Source: Blastomyces gilchristii SLH14081 (lineage: Eukaryota > Ascomycota > Eurotiomycetes > Onygenales > Ajellomycetaceae). Taken from it: a stretch of DNA of 10,986 bases. Below, in pieces: positions 7,446-10,986 of this stretch (positions are counted from its first letter, which is position 1; each line of letters begins with the position of its first letter). The position numbers were made by a program, and so were the translations under genes. The stretch lies in contig NW_003101651.1 in the NCBI RefSeq assembly GCF_000003855.2, forward strand, positions 441,254 through 452,239, given 5' to 3'. Below the pieces are notes generated by a model. It did no database searches and was not told where the DNA came from. It was given only the letters and a program-made list of their open reading frames with translations.

Positions 7446-7698
7446 GAGAATATATAGTAGTATATATCTTAGCAGTTTCTATTTCATTCTTCTGCAGCAG
7501 TTAATGCAAAAAAAAAAGATCTTAGAAATAGTTTTTTACTTCTCTTGAAAAAGTAAGATATTTTTCTCTGAGTTTTATACAATATTCTTATAAAGAATTA
7601 AAAACAGAGTTGTTTTTTATTATAATTTTATATTCTTTTAAGTAAGAATTACTTTTTCAATGACTGAAGAGCTTTCATTAATACTTAATTCTTTTTTA

Positions 7699-8119
7699 CA
7701 CTCTTTATTAACTGATTCAAGTTGCACACTTATTGTGTGAGAAGAATTGAATGATTTAGAATAAAATTGAATAGTTTTAATCAATTTCTCTGCAAAAAAT
7801 TGATTTATTTTTTATCAGTTTTTCTCTTAAAAACTGTTATATTATCTGATTTATTATTAATTAATATCATACTTTTCCTTACTGTATTCTAAGAAAGAGA
7901 TTATAAAGATTTTATTAATTTATCTATAAAATCAATTTTAATTTATTAGATTCTCTTTAAAAATCTAATCTAGTTACTGAACTAGTGTGAAAAAAAATCA
8001 GATATTTTATACACAAAAGTCTTTTATTCTTCTTTTGAAACAGTCTGATCAACTTTTCAAAAGAGTTAATAAATATCTTAATTAAAATAGTCTAATCAAC
8101 TTTTTATTGAGTGAGAATA
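7699..8119 (+). other. Probable 5' untranslated region of LINE copy 2
   Basis: No reading frame is supported. The stretch is very AT-rich and carries several small structures: CACAC-TTATT-GTGTG (7725-7739), TTAGATT/AATCTAA (7946-7968), CTAGTT/AACTAG (7970-7985) and a direct repeat AGTCT(G/A)ATCAACTTTT (8042-8057 and 8089-8104, 47 bp apart). It runs up to the first ATG of ORF1 at 8120. LINE copy 1 is truncated before this part, so neither the true 5' end nor an internal promoter can be fixed from the window. Confidence 0.45.
8042..8104 (+). repeat. 16-bp direct repeat before LINE copy 2 ORF1
   Basis: AGTCTGATCAACTTTT (8042-8057) recurs with one G-to-A change at 8089-8104. The second copy lies 15 bp before the ORF1 start. 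Some LINE 5' regions carry short tandem units, but no promoter role is shown. Confidence 0.55.
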
Positions 8120-8428
8120 ATGAGTTCAAAAATACACTCAGTTAATGTGAAAAAAGATGCTTTCTCAAATACTATTTCTGAGATTGAAATTCTGAAGAGA
8201 AGAAAGAAAGAAGAAATAGAGAAATAACAAGTTCTTGAAATACAGAAACTTAAAAAAGTAAGTAAGATTCTTGAAAAGCAGTGTCTGAGTGAGATAAATG
8301 AAGAAGTTCTGTTAATTCTTCATACTCAGACTAGATAACTACAGAAGATGATCAAGTTCAAACTTAGAATTTCAAACATAGTTCAAAAAATATTGAAAAT
8401 TTCTAGTATAATCACTGACTTATTATCT

Positions 8429-8465
8429 TACTCTTCTTCTTTTTCTACTTCTTCTTCTTCTTTAA
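8429..8465 (+). repeat. TTC/TCT microsatellite coding a Ser run in ORF1
   Basis: A CTT/TCT-type run gives SSSFSTSSSS in the ORF1 frame. The same run is present in copy 1 (about 6190-6240), with small length and base differences. Confidence 0.7.
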
Positions 8466-9747
8466 ATCAGAAGAAAATATATACTCAAGCAGCTGAATCT
8501 GCTATCTCTAAATCTACTATCTCAAAATCTGCTGAAAATCCTGAGAAAACTGGAAATAATACTACTCATACTTCCATTTATAAAAAAGTAGAGAAAGAAA
8601 TGCAAAAAGAGAAAAACTTTCAAATATTCAGAAATAGAAGACTTATTCTCAAAGTTTTCAATCAGAATATCTTACAAAGAAACAAGCTAAACTCAAATCT
8701 CATTTTTAGAATTAGAAATAAAATTAATCAGCAGTTCTTTTCTCAGTTGATGACTAATATTAAAGTTCAAAAATCAGTTATAGCTTCAATTTAGTTATTA
8801 TTCTTTAAAAACTTCATTATTCTGACTACAATGTCTGAATTCAGTGCAGAATTCCTTATTCAGAATGAGAATCTCTGAAAATCAGCAGTAGAATCTTTGT
8901 TAAACATAATAATTCTATCTAAGAGAGATGAAAAGTGAGATAAATTCATTCTTTATAATATTTCAGTTGAAATTTTTGACTGTGAAGAAGAAATACTACT
9001 TCTTAAAAATGAATTAGAAGAATACAACTCTATTCAACTGAGAAAAGAGTCTGTATAACTAAATTCAATTGAGTTCAGATAAAATAGAAGAAATGTCTCT
9101 GTTCTAGTATATATAAAAACACTTAAACAGTCAAAGCTCTCTGAAGTAGAAGTAGCAGATTTGAAAATGAGTGTTCATGAATACAAAGACTCAAGAATGA
9201 ATCTCAAAGCTCAAACACAGTATTTAAACTGTCAAAGATATGAATACTTTACAATCTTATATTTTAGAGACTCAAAATATGCATTCTGTATCAGAGATCA
9301 TAAAACTAGTGAGTATAAATGTGAAACATGCTTAAAAAGAGATGAAATATGTTAATATACTCTGCTTAAGTGCTCTAATTACAAACAAAAACATGCATCT
9401 AGCTCAAAAGAATGTATATTTACTTCAAAAACTCAAAAGAACTGGAGAAAAGATGAAGCTCAAAGTTAATTTAGAACTGAAGAGAATAGTCAAGTCAGTA
9501 AACTTACAACTATAAGTTTAAAAAGAAGAAACTCTCAACTATCTAAATCTTCAAACTTCAATTCTTCAGCTAAATATAAACAGAATTTGAATTCTCAAAC
9601 TTCTGTTAAGATTAGAGAATTGAGAAATGACTCTGATAATAAACTAGATATAATGTAAACAGTTGAGATTTCTACTTTTTAAAATAGTTATAATCTACTA
9701 TCTGATAATGATAATTAGATTCTACTCTATCTCTACTCTCTTTTAGA

Positions 9748-9751
9748 ATGA
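9748..9751 (+). promoter_or_regulatory. ATGA stop-start overlap of ORF1 and ORF2
   Basis: TGA 9749-9751 closes the ORF1 frame and ATG 9748-9750 opens the ORF2 frame. The same four bases occur in copy 1 (complement of 4915-4918). This suggests translation of ORF2 by termination-reinitiation, known for some LINEs. It is uncertain because the TGA could be a mutated TGG. Confidence 0.4.
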
Positions 9752-10986
9752 ATATACAATAAAAATAATAAAAAAAGTTTAAAAACTCTTTAAAAATCAC
9801 ATTTATTCAAAATAATATGAATAGAAACTCAAATTATATTTATTCTTATCTTTAAATTATATTTGAATAAAAAGTTGATTTTATACTACTTCAGAAACTG
9901 AATTTTAATACTGAGTAAAAATACAGTATTTCTTATTCAAGCTACTACTACTTTCTATCTCAAAAGTCTGAGATAAAGTCAAGAGTAGTGATCTATGAAA
10001 AAAAGAGATCAAGATATTAATTTAATCTAAGATTTAATATCATATCTGACTCTGATGTTCTGATGAGTGATATTATAGATAAAGAAAATGAGTTTAATAC
10101 TATACAGCTCATAAATATCTATAATAAAAAGTCATTGAAGAAAAATAACAATATCTGAATAATTAATAGAGAATTTCTGAATATAACTTTATCAAGAAAC
10201 TCTATAATTGCAGAAGATTTCAATACACATCATGTCTGATGAAATTCAGAATACAAGAGAGTAGTAAGAGCTGATAATCTGATTAAATAAATCTTTAAGT
10301 ATTCAATAGATTTGATTAATAAGTCTGATTAATAAACTTTTCTTTAAAAAAGATATGAAACAGAAATCTATTATAGATCTAATCTTCATATTATAAAATC
10401 TAATATAAAAAAGACTTATAAACTGATTTCTTGATTTAAATAAGACATCAGAATCAGATCATAAGATTATTCAATTTAATATTAAACTGAGTAAAAAATA
10501 AATGAGTGAAACTCTCTTCTCTCTAATCAGTTTAACTTTGAAAAAGCTAATTAAAAGACAGTTAAAGAAAGTATGAAACTGTTAAAATCTGCAAGACAGA
10601 GTGAGCTATATTGAAATTCTGATCAAGATATCTCAAATGAAATACTTAAGAATAGAGTGAAGCTTATTACATCTATTATTCTAATAAGTATTAGAGATAA
10701 TATTTCAAAGAGAAAATCTTCTAAGTATTTAAAATCTTAATGAAATAAGAATATCTCATCTAAAAGAAAAGAATTAGCTACTGCTAGAAGAGATTGAAAG
10801 AATGATATAATGTCTGATAAAGAGTTTACAACTGTCAGAAATGAATATTTTTCAGATATTAAAAGAGCTAAAACAGACTACTAAAATAAATTTCTTAAAG
10901 AAGCATAAGAAAAGAAAGTTTTTAAAGCTTTTATATATATTAAAACAAGAAGTGTAGCAAAACTTTCAGTTTTAGAATATAAGATT
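9748..10986 (+). pseudogene. LINE copy 2 ORF2 (endonuclease and linker; reverse transcriptase beyond the window), broken
   Basis: ATG 9748 overlaps the ORF1 stop as ATGA. In this frame come FIQNNMNRNS (about 9806-9835), DFILLQK (near 9877, catalytic Glu read as Lys), SRVVIYEKK, IQLINIYNKK, and IIAEDFNTHH with two stops in the WW place (10204-10239). A one-base insertion near 10336-10342 shifts the frame, in which SIIDLIF and SDHKIIQFNI (10454 onward, catalytic Asp-His kept) follow. A one-base deletion near 10508-10514 restores the first frame for FNFEKAN (10531) and the linker with SSKYLKS then two stops, KELATARRD, EYFSDIKRAK and FKAFIYIK. This linker leads to the reverse transcriptase in Tad1-type proteins, and the window ends there. 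The product would nick target DNA and copy the LINE RNA. Stops sit almost only where Trp or Gln is expected. Not functional. Confidence 0.85.

Larger units (their letters stand above)
6503..7698 (-). repeat. Inverted repeat S, right arm (inner end little mutated)
   Basis: This is the inverted partner of 1295-2517. From 6503 to about 6740 it keeps many CG, CC and GG steps (CCCCGGG near 6712, GCCGACTG near 6600, CCGCTGATAA near 6549) that are lost in the left arm. Between 6740 and about 7160 it keeps some, and beyond 7200 hardly any. It carries the same two-unit tandem repeat (6808-7135) and the same hairpin (7414-7445). The better kept inner 240 bp shows no protein, tRNA or rRNA that I recognise; one frame on the - strand stays open for about 60 codons but has no known motif. 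Open frames at 6976-7164 (-) and 7012-7197 (+) lie in the tandem repeat and are not supported as genes. Confidence 0.85.
8120..9751 (+). pseudogene. LINE copy 2 ORF1 (gag-like, zinc-knuckle RNA-binding protein), broken
   Basis: ATG 8120 was chosen because the frame from there is continuous with the longest open pieces (8348-8794, 148 codons, and 9161-9355) and has only two stops (8225, 8336) before 8348. Features in order: a Lys/Glu-rich N-terminal part likely to form a coiled coil, a Ser/Thr run from a TCT/TTC repeat (8429-8465), a basic middle, and a zinc-knuckle region (about 9218-9415) with NCQRY, AFC, DH, KCETC, DEIC and KHASSSKEC. Several expected Cys or His ligands read Tyr (TAT/TAC), a single C-to-T or G-to-A change each. 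Thirteen in-frame stops including the last occur, mostly in Trp or Gln places. The frame ends at TGA 9749-9751, which overlaps the ORF2 ATG; the true stop could be earlier (TAG near 9716). It would bind LINE RNA in an active element. It is well supported as a LINE ORF1 and certainly dead. Confidence 0.85.
8120..10986 (+). mobile_element. LINE copy 2 (Tad1-like), partial, continues beyond the window
   Basis: ORF1 (8120-9751) and the first part of ORF2 (9748 to the window end) lie in the usual LINE order with a 4-base overlap. The copy matches LINE copy 1 from 8230 to about 10550 in inverted orientation. Differences between the copies are mostly CA in this copy against TA in copy 1, or TG against TA. 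It is less decayed than copy 1 but still full of stops, and has a pair of small indels in the endonuclease. The reverse transcriptase, RNase H and 3' end would lie to the right of the window. Confidence 0.85.

Noticed and set aside
1281..7734. CACTTATT just outside both S arms (about 1282 and 7727) as a target duplication
   Set aside because: The copies are at different distances from the arm ends (about 6 bp and 28 bp), so they do not frame one insertion.
2916..10986. TGA read as tryptophan (alternative genetic code, for example mitochondrial)
   Set aside because: TAA and TAG also occur in Trp and Gln places, and TGG in one LINE copy (9443-9445) aligns with TGA in the other (5217-5215). Mutation of TGG and CAA/CAG explains all three stops.

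Overview
The window looks like a repeat block from a filamentous ascomycete (Pezizomycotina) genome. No host gene can be supported. It is very AT-rich and holds two decayed copies of one Tad1-like non-LTR retrotransposon (LINE). Broken reading frames carry stops almost only where Trp (TGG) or Gln (CAA/CAG) codons are expected. The copies differ from each other mainly by C-to-T and G-to-A transitions. Together these point to repeat-induced point mutation (RIP) or a similar genome defence. The species cannot be named from the sequence.

Layout. 1-708: decayed, unrecognised reading frame on the + strand. 709-1096: possible LTR (TGATT...AATCA ends, TATA-like box, internal repeats). 1097-1294: short island that still contains CG and CC and looks like unmutated single-copy DNA. 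1295-2517: left arm of a 1.2 kb inverted repeat, called S here. 2542-6433: LINE copy 1 on the - strand, 5'-truncated and lacking its reverse transcriptase core, with endonuclease and RNase H remnants and a 3' end of two adjacent hairpins plus an (AAT)n tail. 6434-6502: short junction segment rich in small palindromes. 6503-7698: right arm of S in inverted orientation, much less mutated at its inner end. 7699-8119: probable 5' region of LINE copy 2. 8120-10986: LINE copy 2 on the + strand, with ORF1 (gag-like, zinc knuckles), then ORF2 (endonuclease and the linker towards the reverse transcriptase), cut by the window end.

The LINE would once have worked as a unit. ORF1 makes an RNA-binding particle protein. 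ORF2 makes the endonuclease/reverse transcriptase/RNase H that nicks target DNA and copies the RNA from its 3' end. No copy here can encode an intact protein. I found no new functional system. The most unusual signal is the mutation context: near-complete loss of CpC/GpG and CpG with CpA/TpG still common, which is not the CpA-first pattern known from Neurospora RIP. The two S arms show this change directly because one arm keeps the less mutated state.
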